Made by a program: the position numbers and the translations under genes
Shown here: positions 28,345 to 37,153 of the stretch, in pieces
How the letters are laid out: each line of letters opens with the position of its first letter
Numbering within the stretch: position 1 is the stretch's first letter
From: RPQJ01 sp963777725
GTDB taxonomy: Bacteria; Pseudomonadota; Gammaproteobacteria; Steroidobacterales; Steroidobacteraceae
Length of the DNA stretch: 64,000 nucleotides
Assembly (NCBI GenBank): GCA_963777725.1
Contig: CAVZRR010000006.1
Coordinates: 1-64,000, forward strand
Reading direction: 5' to 3'
The notes under the pieces: generated by a model
Told to the model about the DNA's origin: nothing
What the model saw: the letters and a program-made list of their open reading frames with translations, nothing else
The model's database searches: none

Positions 28345-28415
28345 GCCTCCGGACATCGCGTTCCGCCGTGCGCATTAGGCGCAAGCGCGCATGCGCCGCT
28401 CGGTTCCGGCGCGAC

Positions 28416-28443
28416 AAAAAAAAGCGCCCTCCGAGGAGGGCGC
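28416..28443 (-). terminator. Rho-independent terminator of the phasin gene
   Basis: On the minus strand GCGCCCTCC and its complement GGAGGGCGC close around a short loop and are followed by eight T residues. It lies 47 bases beyond the phasin-like gene stop and is the clearest intrinsic terminator in the window. Confidence 0.92.
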
Positions 28444-28489
28444 AATCAGGGGGAGACCGGTTGAAGTAGGGTCAGTCGACGCGGTGTGC

Positions 28490-29053
28490 TCAGGCAGCGG
28501 CAGCAGCAGCCGTCTTGCGCGCGCGGGTCTTCTTGGCAGCGGCGCGCTTCGCGGCGGCCGGCTTGCGCCTCTGGACCTTGACCTTCACTTCGGGAATCTT
28601 GTCCTCGACGGGCTCGACGACCCGCTCGTAGACGTGCTTGACGACGCCGCGGACGTCACGGCCGGCGAGCTTGAAGATCTGCACGGCGCGCTGCGCGTCT
28701 TCGACGATGCGATCGCGGGTGGCCGGGATCAGTTCGATCTGGTCGCGGACCAGGTCGACCACGTTGTCGGCGCGCGAGGCGCGCTCGAGGCGCAACGCCG
28801 CATCCGACAGCGCGGAGGTCAGCATGTCCGACTGCAGCTCGATCAGGCTCGCCACGGCAGTCTGCGAGACCGTCGTCAGCTTGACGCCCGAGCGCGCGAA
28901 AACGCGGACCGGCGACTTGAGGGATTTCAGAGTGTCTGCGGAGCCGACGACGGCTTCGCGCACGGTTTCGACCGAATCCTTGCCGAATTTCTGGATCTGG
29001 CCGGTCAGGGCCGAGGTCTGCTCGGCGACGAAATCTTGCATCTGGTTGATCAT
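28490..29053 (-). CDS. Phasin-family protein with histone H1-like tail
   Basis: 187-residue protein. The first 130 residues are amphipathic helix with phasin features (a DFVAEQTSALTGQ start, Val/Ala heptads, SQTAVASLIELQSDML). The last 45 residues are Lys/Arg/Ala-rich (RRKPAAAKRAAAKKTRARK) ending in an alanine run, like the DNA-binding tail of PhaF-type phasins. Phasins coat polyhydroxyalkanoate granules; the tail would tether granules to the nucleoid. No PHA synthase lies in the window. The ATG at 29053 has AGGAG eight bases upstream. TGC-rich palindromes precede it and a strong terminator follows. Confidence 0.72.
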   Translation of the reverse strand: MINQMQDFVAEQTSALTGQIQKFGKDSVETVREAVVGSADTLKSLKSPVRVFARSGVKLTTVSQTAVASLIELQSDMLTSALSDAALRLERASRADNVVDLVRDQIELIPATRDRIVEDAQRAVQIFKLAGRDVRGVVKHVYERVVEPVEDKIPEVKVKVQRRKPAAAKRAAAKKTRARKTAAAAAA

Positions 29054-29069
29054 GTGGCGCTCCTGGCGG

Positions 29070-29101
29070 TGCTGCATCGCAGCATTTGTTGCAGTGCACA
29101 A
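29070..29101. promoter_or_regulatory. TGC-rich palindromes before the phasin gene
   Basis: TGCTGC-ATC-GCAGCA (29070-29084) is a perfect palindrome and is followed by the imperfect TTGTTGCAGTGCACAA (29086-29101). Phasin genes in other proteobacteria are controlled by PhaR at TGC/GCA-rich sites of this kind; the assignment here is by resemblance and position. Confidence 0.45.
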
Positions 29102-29228
29102 TAACGCCACGGGCAAGAGATGTCAAACCGTGGAAATGCGGATGCGACTTGCCTGGTCCAAAAAGTGGCCGGATTCGGCTCAATCACCGCTTGCCTGACC
29201 TTGCCGGCTCCCGCAGAGTTCCCCGCCG

Positions 29229-29738
29229 ATGGAAGCCACAACCCGTGCTCGTCGCTCGACTGCCGTCGCCTTGGCTGGCCTCGGTCTCGCGCTGGTCTGC
29301 GGCCCGCACGCCGCGACAGCGCAGGAGGCCGAAATGAGCGCAGTCGGCGCGGCGCTCGCGACCGGCACGGACTTGCTGGAGACCGAGATCACCGCCGAGA
29401 CTTTCGTGGTACCCGCGCGGGCGGGTGAGCCGCCGCGATTTACCGTCGCGCGTCGGCTTGCCGCGGGCGACGAGGTCCACTACACGATCCGCGTGCGCAA
29501 TCCCGGACAGCAGCCGGTGCGGGACATCCAGGTGACCAAGCGGATGCCGTTCGGCATGCAGTACCTGCCGGGCTCGGCTGCGGGCCCCGCGAGCGACATC
29601 GAATTCTCCACCGACGGCGGGCGCAGTTTCCAGGCGCGACCGGAAACGGCCGACTATTCCCACTTGCGGTGGAAGCTGCGTCGGCCGTTAGCGCCCGGGG
29701 CCACGGCACTGCTGCGATTCCGCGCGAAGTTCCTCTGA
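29229..29738 (+). CDS. Small secreted protein with DUF11-like domain
   Basis: 169-residue protein with a Sec signal peptide (RARRSTAVALAGLGLALVCG, cleavage after ATAQ-type site). A single beta-sandwich domain follows, with the pattern of DUF11/conserved-repeat domains: VHYTIRVRNPGQQPVRDIQVTKRMP, FSTDGG, and a final L.PGATALLRFRAKF strand. No membrane anchor is visible. It ends five bases before yoaA and may share its transcript. The function is not known. Confidence 0.75.
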   Translation: MEATTRARRSTAVALAGLGLALVCGPHAATAQEAEMSAVGAALATGTDLLETEITAETFVVPARAGEPPRFTVARRLAAGDEVHYTIRVRNPGQQPVRDIQVTKRMPFGMQYLPGSAAGPASDIEFSTDGGRSFQARPETADYSHLRWKLRRPLAPGATALLRFRAKFL

Positions 29739-29743
29739 AACGC

Positions 29744-31693
29744 ATGCGTGCGGACCTTCCCGAGATCTTCGGCTCCGCGGGCCCGCTTGCGCGTTCGCTG
29801 CCTGGCTACGCCGTGCGCGATGAGCAGGTCGAGATGGCGGAGCACGTAGCCGCCGCACTCGAGGGCCGTGAAACACTGATCGTCGAGGCGGGCACCGGCA
29901 CCGGCAAGACGTTCGCCTACCTCGTTCCTGCGCTCGTGTCGGGGCGCCGCGTGATTCTCTCGACTGGTACACGCGCGCTGCAGGACCAGCTCTATCACCG
30001 CGACCTGCCGTCAGTCTGTGGCGCGCTCGGCCGTCCAGTGCGCATCGCACTGCTGAAGGGCCGCGCGAACTACCTTTGCCGGCACCGACTCGACCTCGCC
30101 GAGCAGCAGGCGTACGCGCGCGGCGTGCGCCGCGAGGTCGCGTTGGCCATTCCCAAGGTGCGTGCGTGGTCGCACGTCACGAAGCGCGGTGACATCGCCG
30201 AATTGCCCGGCGTTGGCGAAGCCGATCCCGTCTGGCCCTGGGTCACGTCGACGCGCGAGAACTGCCTCGGCACGGAGTGCCCGGTTTACGACCAGTGCTT
30301 CGTGCTGGCGGCACGCCGGGAAGCGCAGTCGGCCGACATCGTCGTCGTGAATCACTACCTGCTGATGGCCGACCTCGTGCTCAAGGAGGAGGGCTTCGGC
30401 GACCTGCTGCCGGGTGCAGACGCGATCGTCATCGACGAGGCGCATCAGTTGCCGGACATCGCGGCCCAGTTCCTCGGCTACAGCGTCAGCACGCGGCAGC
30501 TGTCGGCGATCGCAAAGGACGTCGCAGGCGAGCTGCTGCTCGCGCAGCAAATGGGCTCGGGTGTGGATGCCGCGCTCATTGGCCTCGACGCGCAGGTGGC
30601 GGCCGTCGTCGGCGCGATGGCCGGTACCGAGACGCGGCTCGAGCACGCGCAGTGGCCCGAGCGCCTGATCGAGGCTCTCAACGGGCTCGCCAGTCGAGCC
30701 GCCGAACTCGCCGCGGGACTGGCACCGCTCGCCGCGGAAGGGCAGGGTGCCTTCGCGCGGCTGCGCGAGCGGCTCGAGGAGAGTGCGGTTCGCTTGCGCA
30801 ATCTCACTGCCGAGCAGGCCGAGGGCGGCGTGCGCTGGGCCGAGATGGGAGCGCGCAACGTAAGTGCCCACTACGCGCCCGTGGACGTGGCGGGACAACT
30901 CGCGGCGCTCCTCGAGTCGCAGCCCGGCGCGTGGATCCTTACGTCGGCGACGCTGGCCGTCGGCGACGACTTCTCGCACTACGTGCGTCGCTCGGGTCTC
31001 GCGCGTGCGCGCAGCGTGCGCTTCGAGAGCCCGTTCGACTTCGCGAACCAGGCGTTGCTGTACCTGCCGAAGGGCCTCGGTGACCCCGGCGCGCCGGGCC
31101 ACACGCAAGCCGTCGTGCAGGCGGCGCTCCCGGTGCTCGAAGCGAGCGGCGGCCGGGCCTTCCTGCTGTTCACGAGCCACCGGGCGCTGCGCGAGGCGGC
31201 CGAAGAGTTGCGGCGGGCCTGGAACGATGCGCCGCCGGTGCCGATGCTCGTGCAGGGCGACGCGCCTCGCGACCAGTTGCTGCGCGCCTTTCGCGAAGCC
31301 GGCAACGCGGTATTGCTCGGCACCGGCAGCTTCTGGGAAGGCGTCGATGTCAAGGGCACGGCGCTTTCGGTCGTGATCATCGACAAGCTGCCGTTCGCAG
31401 TGCCGGACGACCCGTTGCTGAAGGCGCGCCTGGCCGCGATCCGCGCGCAAGGCGGCAATCCGTTCTTCGACGAGCAGGTGCCGCAGGCCGTGATCGCGCT
31501 GAAGCAAGGGGTCGGTCGGCTGATCCGCGACGCCGCTGATTTCGGCGTCGTGATGCTCTGCGATCCACGGCTCGTCACCAAGGGCTATGGCCGGATCTTC
31601 ATCCAGAGCCTGCCGCCGATGCGGCGGACGCGGGAGTTGGCGGACGTGCAGCAGTTCCTGCGGGAGCGACTGGGGGAGGGGGAGAGGGGATAG
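29744..31693 (+). CDS. yoaA: DinG-family ATP-dependent DNA helicase YoaA
   Basis: 649-residue superfamily 2 XPD/DinG-type helicase. Walker A is EAGTGTGKT, the DEAH box is VIDEAHQLPD, and motif VI is the C-terminal QGVGRLIRD. Four cysteines of an iron-sulphur domain are visible: YLCRHR, then CLGTECPVYDQCF. It unwinds DNA with 5'-3' polarity and aids replication-fork repair. The ATG at 29744 follows the preceding stop closely. The final residues GEGERG and the TAG stop are encoded by the start of a (GGGGATA)n repeat element. Confidence 0.92.
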   Translation: MRADLPEIFGSAGPLARSLPGYAVRDEQVEMAEHVAAALEGRETLIVEAGTGTGKTFAYLVPALVSGRRVILSTGTRALQDQLYHRDLPSVCGALGRPVRIALLKGRANYLCRHRLDLAEQQAYARGVRREVALAIPKVRAWSHVTKRGDIAELPGVGEADPVWPWVTSTRENCLGTECPVYDQCFVLAARREAQSADIVVVNHYLLMADLVLKEEGFGDLLPGADAIVIDEAHQLPDIAAQFLGYSVSTRQLSAIAKDVAGELLLAQQMGSGVDAALIGLDAQVAAVVGAMAGTETRLEHAQWPERLIEALNGLASRAAELAAGLAPLAAEGQGAFARLRERLEESAVRLRNLTAEQAEGGVRWAEMGARNVSAHYAPVDVAGQLAALLESQPGAWILTSATLAVGDDFSHYVRRSGLARARSVRFESPFDFANQALLYLPKGLGDPGAPGHTQAVVQAALPVLEASGGRAFLLFTSHRALREAAEELRRAWNDAPPVPMLVQGDAPRDQLLRAFREAGNAVLLGTGSFWEGVDVKGTALSVVIIDKLPFAVPDDPLLKARLAAIRAQGGNPFFDEQVPQAVIALKQGVGRLIRDAADFGVVMLCDPRLVTKGYGRIFIQSLPPMRRTRELADVQQFLRERLGEGERG

Positions 31694-31843
31694 GGGATAG
31701 GGGATGGGGGATCGTCGGAGGTGGCCACGTCATCGATGGCTGCGAACCGCTAAAGTGTCACTATGACTGCCACTCTCTGAGCACCACCGCACCACGATCC
31801 CCTATCCCCTATCCCCCATCCCCTATCCCTCATCCCCTTCCCC
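31685..31843. repeat. Inverted GGGGATA-heptad element B
   Basis: A G-rich arm (31685-31711) of GGGGATA units is matched by a C-rich arm (31796-31843) of TATCCCC units, with about 85 bases between. The left arm supplies the yoaA TAG stop. The right arm ends directly at the tsaB ATG. Four or more runs of four Gs separated by ATA or AT fit the intramolecular G-quadruplex pattern, once per strand. Confidence 0.85.
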
Positions 31844-32538
31844 ATGCGCCTGCTCGCCCTCGACACCTCGACCGAAGCCTGCTCCGTCGCGTTGCTGCTC
31901 GACGACGTGCTGCGGTTGCGTTTCGAGCTCACCGAGCGCAGCCACGCCGATCTCGTGCTGCCGATGGTCGATGAGCTGCTCGCCGAGGCCGGCGTCGCGC
32001 TGGCCGATCTTGACGGGCTCGCGTTCGGGCGTGGGCCCGGGGCGTTTACCGGGCTGCGCATCGCGACTGGCGTCGTGCAGGGACTCGCACTCGGCGCAGA
32101 ACTGCCCGTTGCGGCCATTTCGAGTCTTGCCGCCGTCGCGGAGCAGGTGCCGGCCGCCGCGGGCGAGACGATTCTCGTCTGCAACGATGCGCGGATGGGC
32201 GAGGTGTATTGGGGCGTCTACCAGCGCAAGGACGCAGCGATCGTCGGATTGACGCCGGAGTCCGTGTCCGTCACCGGACCGGGTGGGCGAGGGCGTGACG
32301 CAGGTTCGCCACGCGGCCGGCAATGCCTTTGCACGGTATCCGGCGCTGGCGGCACGTCTGCTGGCCGAGGGATTACAGTTGCATGACGGCATCTACCCGC
32401 GCGCGGACGCGGTGGCCCGTCTCGGTGCGCTGGAACTCGCGGCAGGGCACGGCGTTCCGGCTGAAATGGCCTTGCCGGTCTATATCCGTGACGACGTCGC
32501 GCGGCCTGCCGCGCGGAGTCGTCACGCAAGTGTCATAA
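31844..32538 (+). CDS. tsaB: tRNA threonylcarbamoyladenosine synthesis protein TsaB (frame broken)
   Basis: Partner of TsaD in t6A37 tRNA modification, with an ASKHA-fold N-terminus (LALDTSTEACSVALL, FGRGPGAFTGLRIATGVVQGLA). The first 145 codons run from ATG 31844 to about 32280. The C-terminal part (RHAAGNAFARYPALAARLL, PVYIRDDVA) continues in the +1-shifted frame, so one base is extra near 32279-32285. That second frame has no stop before phoB begins, whereas TAA at 32536 is in a third frame, so a further indel after VYIRDDVA is likely. Because the gene is normally essential, sequence error is the simplest explanation. Confidence 0.85.
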
Positions 32539-32545
32539 TTTCAGT

Positions 32546-32563
32546 CTGTAATTCTGCTGCAAC
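32546..32563 (+). promoter_or_regulatory. Candidate Pho box before phoB
   Basis: CTGTAAT-TCTG-CTGCAAC has two 7-base half-sites at 11-base spacing, as in the PhoB consensus CTGTCAT-N4-CTGTCAT. It lies only 23 bases before the phoB ATG, leaving little room for a normal promoter, so autoregulation is plausible but less sure than for the porin and pstS sites. Confidence 0.45.
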
Positions 32564-32586
32564 GAGACTGCCAACTCAGGGGCGTC

Positions 32587-33283
32587 ATGGCGAGCAAGCA
32601 GATTCTGATCGTCGAGGACGAGAAGCCGATCCGGGACATGATCGCGTTCGGGTTGCGCCGGGCGGGATTCGACGTGCGCGAAGCCGAGGACTGCTCGGCC
32701 GCACGGGCCAGCATCGCCGACCAGCGGCCCGACCTGCTGCTGGTGGACTGGATGTTGCCCGACCAGAGCGGTCTCGAACTGACGCGCGCCATCAAGCGCA
32801 ACAAGGACACCGAGGACATGCCGGTCATCATGCTCACGGCGCGCGCCGATGAGCACGACAAGGTGACGGGACTCGAGGGCGGTGCCGATGACTACGTCAC
32901 CAAGCCCTTCAGTCCACGGGAGCTGCTGGCGAGGATCAACGCCGTACTTGCGGCGGACCGTCGGGACGGGCGCTGGCGAAGCGCTGGAGGCGGGTGGGCT
33001 CGTGCTCGATACGGCAAGCCACCGGGTCACCGCCGAAGGGCAGGTCGTGACCCTCGGCCCGACGGAATTCCGCCTGCTACAGTTCTTCATGGAGCATCCT
33101 GAGCGCGTGTATTCGCGCAGCCAGTTGCTCGATCGCGTCTGGGGCGGCAACGTCTACGTCGAGGAGCGCACCGTGGACGTGCACATCCGCCGGTTGCGCA
33201 AGGCGCTCGAACCCTTCGCGCGCGACGGGCTGATCCAGACCGTGCGGGGCTCGGGTTACCGTTTCTCCACGCAGGCCGAGTGA
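32587..33283 (+). CDS. phoB: Phosphate regulon response regulator PhoB (one frameshift)
   Basis: OmpR-type regulator. The receiver domain (ILIVEDEKPIRDMIAFGLRRAG, phospho-Asp in LLLVDWMLPDQ, KPFSPRELLARI) is in the frame of ATG 32587. The winged-helix domain (GPTEFRLLQFFMEHPERVYSRSQLLDRVWG, VDVHIRRLRKAL, VRGSGYRF) is in another frame. Dropping one T at 32948-32949 restores VLRRT and joins them, giving about 231 residues, the family length. It activates phosphate-starvation genes by binding Pho boxes, several of which are visible here. It is followed closely by phoR. Confidence 0.9.
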
Positions 33284-33305
33284 CCGGCGGCGGGGACGGC
33301 ACGAC

Positions 33306-34601
33306 TTGTCGCAGCCCGCCTGGCAACACCTCGCCTGGATCGTCGCCGCGCTGCTGATGGCGGCGCTGGTGGGCGCGCTTTTCGATCATGCGTTGCTGTT
33401 CGTCGCGCTCGGGCTGGGCGCCGCCCTCGGCTACGAGCTGTTCAACCTGCTCCGCCTCGAGCAATGGCTGCGCCGGCGCGCCGTGGCATCCCCGCCGAAC
33501 ATGTGGGGGCTGTGGGGCGAGGTGCTGGCGATCGTCAATCGCGTTTATCGCCGCAAGGTGTTTCACAAACGGCGCGTCCTCGTGCTGCTGCGCGAGTTCC
33601 GCCGCATGACTTCGGCCATGCCGGATGGCGCGATCCTGCTCGGCCAGCACCGCGAGATCCTGTGGTTCAATCGCACGGCCGGACGCTGGCTCGACCTCAA
33701 GCGCAAGGTGGACTATGGCTTGCGGATCGACAACCTGGTGCGCCACCCGGATTTCATCGAGTACCTCGAGCACCGGGGCACGTCCGCGCCGCCACGCATC
33801 CATTTCCCGAAGCAGGGGGACCGCTGGCTGCTGTTTCGATTGGTGACCACGAACACGACCGGCCAGCAGTTGCTGATCCTGCGCGACGTGACCAGCGAGG
33901 CGCGCCTGGAGTCGATGCGCAAGGATTTCGTCGCCAACGCCTCGCACGAGCTGCGCTCGCCGCTCACCGTGATCAGCGGCTACCTGGATTCGCTGGCCGA
34001 TGACGCGACGCTCGACCCGGCCTGGCAGGCGCCCGTGCAGGAGATGCGCCGCCAGTCCGACCGGATGCGCAACATCGTGCAGGACCTGCTCGAGCTGTCG
34101 CGGCTCGAGGCCCAGAGCGGCGATGCAGAGCGCAGCCCGGTGGACGTCGGCGGCATGCTCGCGCTGATCCGCAAGGAGACGCTCGCGCGGCCCGAGCATC
34201 CTGCGGTCGTCGAGCTGCACCTGGACAGCGACGCACTCCTGCTCGGGGCCGAGACCGAGTTGCATTCGATTTTCTTCAACCTCGTCTCGAACGCGGTGAA
34301 GTACACGCCGGCCAGCGGTCGCATCGACATCCGCTGGTGGACGGACGCCCGGGGCGGCCACGTCGAGGTCCGCGATACCGGGATCGGCATTTCCCCGGAG
34401 CACCTGCCGCGACTCACCGAACGCTTCTACCGCGTCGATCCGGGTCGCTCGCGCAAGCTGGGCGGGTCCGGACTTGGCCTCGCGATTGTGAAGCACGCGT
34501 TGCAGCGTCACGGCGCTCGCATGGAAGTCGAAAGCGTCGAGGGCAAGGGCAGCACGTTCACCTGTCATTTTCCGGCTGCACGAGTCGAACATCGCAGGTA
34601 G
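33306..34601 (+). CDS. phoR: Phosphate regulon sensor kinase PhoR
   Basis: 431-residue membrane kinase. Two N-terminal transmembrane helices (WIVAALLMAALVGALF, LLFVALGLGAALGY) are followed by a basic linker and a PAS domain. The DHp box is FVANASHELRSPLTVISGYLD, and the ATPase boxes are NLVSNAVKYT, DTGIGI and GSGLGLAIV. It senses phosphate status through the Pst-PhoU complex and controls PhoB. The start codon is TTG at 33306, with GGCGGGG upstream, 22 bases after phoB. Confidence 0.93.
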   Translation: MSQPAWQHLAWIVAALLMAALVGALFDHALLFVALGLGAALGYELFNLLRLEQWLRRRAVASPPNMWGLWGEVLAIVNRVYRRKVFHKRRVLVLLREFRRMTSAMPDGAILLGQHREILWFNRTAGRWLDLKRKVDYGLRIDNLVRHPDFIEYLEHRGTSAPPRIHFPKQGDRWLLFRLVTTNTTGQQLLILRDVTSEARLESMRKDFVANASHELRSPLTVISGYLDSLADDATLDPAWQAPVQEMRRQSDRMRNIVQDLLELSRLEAQSGDAERSPVDVGGMLALIRKETLARPEHPAVVELHLDSDALLLGAETELHSIFFNLVSNAVKYTPASGRIDIRWWTDARGGHVEVRDTGIGISPEHLPRLTERFYRVDPGRSRKLGGSGLGLAIVKHALQRHGARMEVESVEGKGSTFTCHFPAARVEHRR

Positions 34602-34720
34602 TCGGGAAGTTGTACCGATCGAGTTTTCCCGCATTGCGGACGCACTTGGCTTGATCTCTGCATGGCAGCGACGTGCGGGACGTGGTCGGTCAGCGCGTGT
34701 CTCCCAATCGCAACATCGGC

Positions 34721-34754
34721 CTGCAATCTCCCTGTAACAAATCACGCCTATAAC
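34721..34754 (+). promoter_or_regulatory. Pho box and -10 of the porin gene
   Basis: CTGCAAT-CTCC-CTGTAAC (34721-34738) has two half-sites at 11-base spacing and is followed after exactly ten bases by the -10 TATAAC (34749-34754). This is the standard geometry of a PhoB-activated promoter, in which the Pho box replaces the -35. Confidence 0.7.
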
Positions 34755-34831
34755 GTCTGGCCAGGGAAATCGGCCACGGCAATGCGTGTGCCACCTTGTC
34801 GTTCAGTTACCACGTTTGCGAGGGGATTATC

Positions 34832-36214
34832 GTGAGAAACACCGTGCTTGCGACTGCGGTCGCCGCCACGCTGGCGCTGGCCGCGCCGGCTGCATTCGCC
34901 CAGGCGAAGGGCGCCGCCACCAAGGCTGATGTCCAGGCCATGCAGGCGCAGATGGAGGCGCTCGCGCAGCGGCTCAGCAAGCTCGAGGCAACCAATGCCA
35001 CGCTGCAGGCCGAGAATGCCGATCTCAAGTCGGTCGTCGACCGACGCGACGCCGAGATGGATTACCTGAAGGCACAGACCCGCGAACTGCGCGAGGAAGG
35101 TGCCGTGGTCTCCAACGAGGTCAGCAAGGTCAAGGGTGCCGACTGGGCAACCAAGATCAAGTTCAAGGGCGACCTGCGCTATCGCCACGAAATGATCAGC
35201 CAGGACCGTGTCTCGTCTGGGTCCGTTACGGACGCGGCTGACCAGACGCGTCATCGCATTCGGGCGCGCTTCGGCTTCGACGCAAAGGTCACGGACAACT
35301 CCAAGGTCGTCGTGCAGCTGGCCACCGGCGGCGACGATCCGCGTTCTTCGAACCAGACGCTCGGCACAAACAGCACCCGCAAGAGCATCGGCGTCGACCT
35401 CGGCTACGCCGAATACACATTCATGCCCGGCGGCGTACTGACGCTCGGCAAGATCAAGAATCCGATCTGGCGCCCAGGCCAGAGCCTGTTCTACGACGGC
35501 GACTTCAATCCGGAGGGCGGTGCGGTCACATTCGAGCGTGGCATGCTGTTCGGCGGCGCGTACGGATGGTGGCTCAACGAGCAGTTCAACTCGAACCCGG
35601 CCGGCGAGAATAACGACTCGAATGTCTTCGGCGTGCAGGCGGGCCTCAAGTTCCCGCTGCTCGGCGGAGAGACCCGGTTCGCAGCGCACTACTGGGATTG
35701 CGGAGCTTGCGAGGACGAGTCGCCGCTCTACAACAACGGTGCGAATGGCAACACGACCTTCACGGTTCCCGGGAATTTCTTCACGGGTACGACGCTGCGC
35801 AACTTCCTGACCTACGATTACGAGATCCTGCAACTGTCGGGTGAGATGGGCACGACGCTGTTCGACCTGCCCTTCAGCTTCTGGGCCGATTACGCACAGA
35901 ACATGGCTTCCGGCGTCGAATATGACACGGCGTACGGGGTCGGCGTGACGCTGGGCAAGGCGAGCAACGCGAAGACCTGGGAGGCGGGCCTGCTCTACCA
36001 GTCGATCGACAAGGACGCGCTGTTCGGGCAGTTCATCGACTCGGACTTCGGCAACGGCACGACCGACTCCGAGGGCTGGGTGATCAAGGGCGGTTATGCG
36101 TGGGTGAAGAACGTGACGTTCAATGGCACGTACTTCATCAACACACGCCAAAAGGACGTGAATCCGGAACTGGATTACGATCGCTTGCAGTTGGACATCA
36201 ACTACAAGTTCTGA
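34832..36214 (+). CDS. Outer-membrane porin, probably phosphate-starvation induced
   Basis: 460-residue exported protein. A signal peptide (TVLATAVAATLALAAPAAFAQA) is followed by a periplasmic coiled coil of about 60 residues (VQAMQAQMEALAQRLSKLEA) and a long beta-barrel region with alternating aromatic strands, ending in the outer-membrane signature LDINYKF with C-terminal Phe. It resembles the putative-porin family rather than classical OprP. The GTG at 34832 has GAGGGG upstream. Its position between phoR and phoU, with a Pho box ahead, suggests phosphate or anion uptake. Confidence 0.8.
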   Translation: MRNTVLATAVAATLALAAPAAFAQAKGAATKADVQAMQAQMEALAQRLSKLEATNATLQAENADLKSVVDRRDAEMDYLKAQTRELREEGAVVSNEVSKVKGADWATKIKFKGDLRYRHEMISQDRVSSGSVTDAADQTRHRIRARFGFDAKVTDNSKVVVQLATGGDDPRSSNQTLGTNSTRKSIGVDLGYAEYTFMPGGVLTLGKIKNPIWRPGQSLFYDGDFNPEGGAVTFERGMLFGGAYGWWLNEQFNSNPAGENNDSNVFGVQAGLKFPLLGGETRFAAHYWDCGACEDESPLYNNGANGNTTFTVPGNFFTGTTLRNFLTYDYEILQLSGEMGTTLFDLPFSFWADYAQNMASGVEYDTAYGVGVTLGKASNAKTWEAGLLYQSIDKDALFGQFIDSDFGNGTTDSEGWVIKGGYAWVKNVTFNGTYFINTRQKDVNPELDYDRLQLDINYKF

Positions 36215-36237
36215 CCGCGTCGGAGCGCTCTCGATAG

Positions 36238-36315
36238 CCCTCTCCTGTGCAAGTCAGGAGAGGGTGCCAGACCCTCACCCGGCCTACGGGCCACCCTCTC
36301 CGCACCGGGAGAGGG
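36238..36315 (+). repeat. Paired CCCTCTCC hairpins after the porin gene
   Basis: CCCTCTCCTG and CAGGAGAGGG (36238-36264) form a perfect 10-bp stem, and CCCTCTCC...GGGAGAGGG (36294-36315) forms a second. Between them lies a CCCTCACCCGGCCTACGGGCC stretch with its own small stem. The block lies 23 bases after the porin stop and resembles REP-type intergenic repeats; it may stabilise the porin message or end it. Confidence 0.6.
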
Positions 36316-36383
36316 CAGCGGTGGGGGTTTTTCTTGATCCCGTGACACCGCTCCTGTATACGACCGCGATTGCCGGAGGCCCC

Positions 36384-37145
36384 ATGGAAACGTCTGACCT
36401 GTCCCACCACATCCTGAGCCGCTACAACGCCGACCTCGAGGGCATCCGCTCCGGGGTGCTGCAGATGGGCGGGCTCGTCGAGCAGCAGCTGCAGAACGGA
36501 GTCAAGGCCCTCGCGATGGGCGACAGCCGCCTCGGCGAGGAGGTGGCGCGCCTCGACTACAAGGTCAACGCGATGGAGGTTTCGATCGACGACGATTGCA
36601 GCCGAATTCTCGCGACCCGGGGTCCGACGGCCTCCGACCTGCGCCTGATCGTCGCCGTGATCAAGACCATCACCGACCTCGAGCGTATCGGCGACGAAAC
36701 CGAGAAGCTCGGTCATATTGCCGCGCGCCTGGCCAGCATCGATCGCCCGGCGGACCAGTATCGCGAGATCAAGCACATCGGCGAGCTGGTCACCGAGATG
36801 GTGCACGGTGCGCTCGACGCATTCGCGCGGCTCGATACCGAAGCCGCGCTCAAGGTGGCGCGTCGTGACCGGATCGTCGACGAGGAGTACGAGGCGCTGC
36901 AGCGCCAGTGCATCACGTTCATGATGGAGGATCCGCGCACGATCCGCCGCGCGCTCGACGTGCTGTGGGTGGCGCGTGCGCTGGAGCGCATCGGCGACCA
37001 CGCCAAGAACATCTGCGAGTACGTGATCTACATGGTGCTCGGCAAGGACATCCGCCATCTCTCGATCGAAGACGTGGAGAAGCAACTGGCCGCGCTGCGT
37101 ACGGGCCGGTCTGCGAACAGCGCTGGTGCGCCGGGCGGGAATTGA
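36384..37145 (+). CDS. phoU: Phosphate signalling protein PhoU
   Basis: 253-residue PhoU with two three-helix PhoU repeats. The repeats are seen in SGVLQMGGLVEQQLQNGVKAL with DLRLIVAVIKTITDLERIGDE, and again in TFMMEDPRTIRRALDVLWVARALERIGDHAKNI. It bridges the Pst transporter and PhoR and keeps the regulon off when phosphate is plentiful. The ATG at 36384 has GGAGG upstream. It is separated from pstSCAB by dsbB and dapE; a second phoU paralogue sits at the end of the pst operon. Confidence 0.93.
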   Translation: METSDLSHHILSRYNADLEGIRSGVLQMGGLVEQQLQNGVKALAMGDSRLGEEVARLDYKVNAMEVSIDDDCSRILATRGPTASDLRLIVAVIKTITDLERIGDETEKLGHIAARLASIDRPADQYREIKHIGELVTEMVHGALDAFARLDTEAALKVARRDRIVDEEYEALQRQCITFMMEDPRTIRRALDVLWVARALERIGDHAKNICEYVIYMVLGKDIRHLSIEDVEKQLAALRTGRSANSAGAPGGN

Positions 37146-37153
37146 GGTCGCGC

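Noticed and set aside
32283..32852. Separate small gene overlapping tsaB and phoB
   Set aside because: Its first 60 codons are the C-terminal half of TsaB after a frame slip, and the rest is an out-of-frame reading of phoB.
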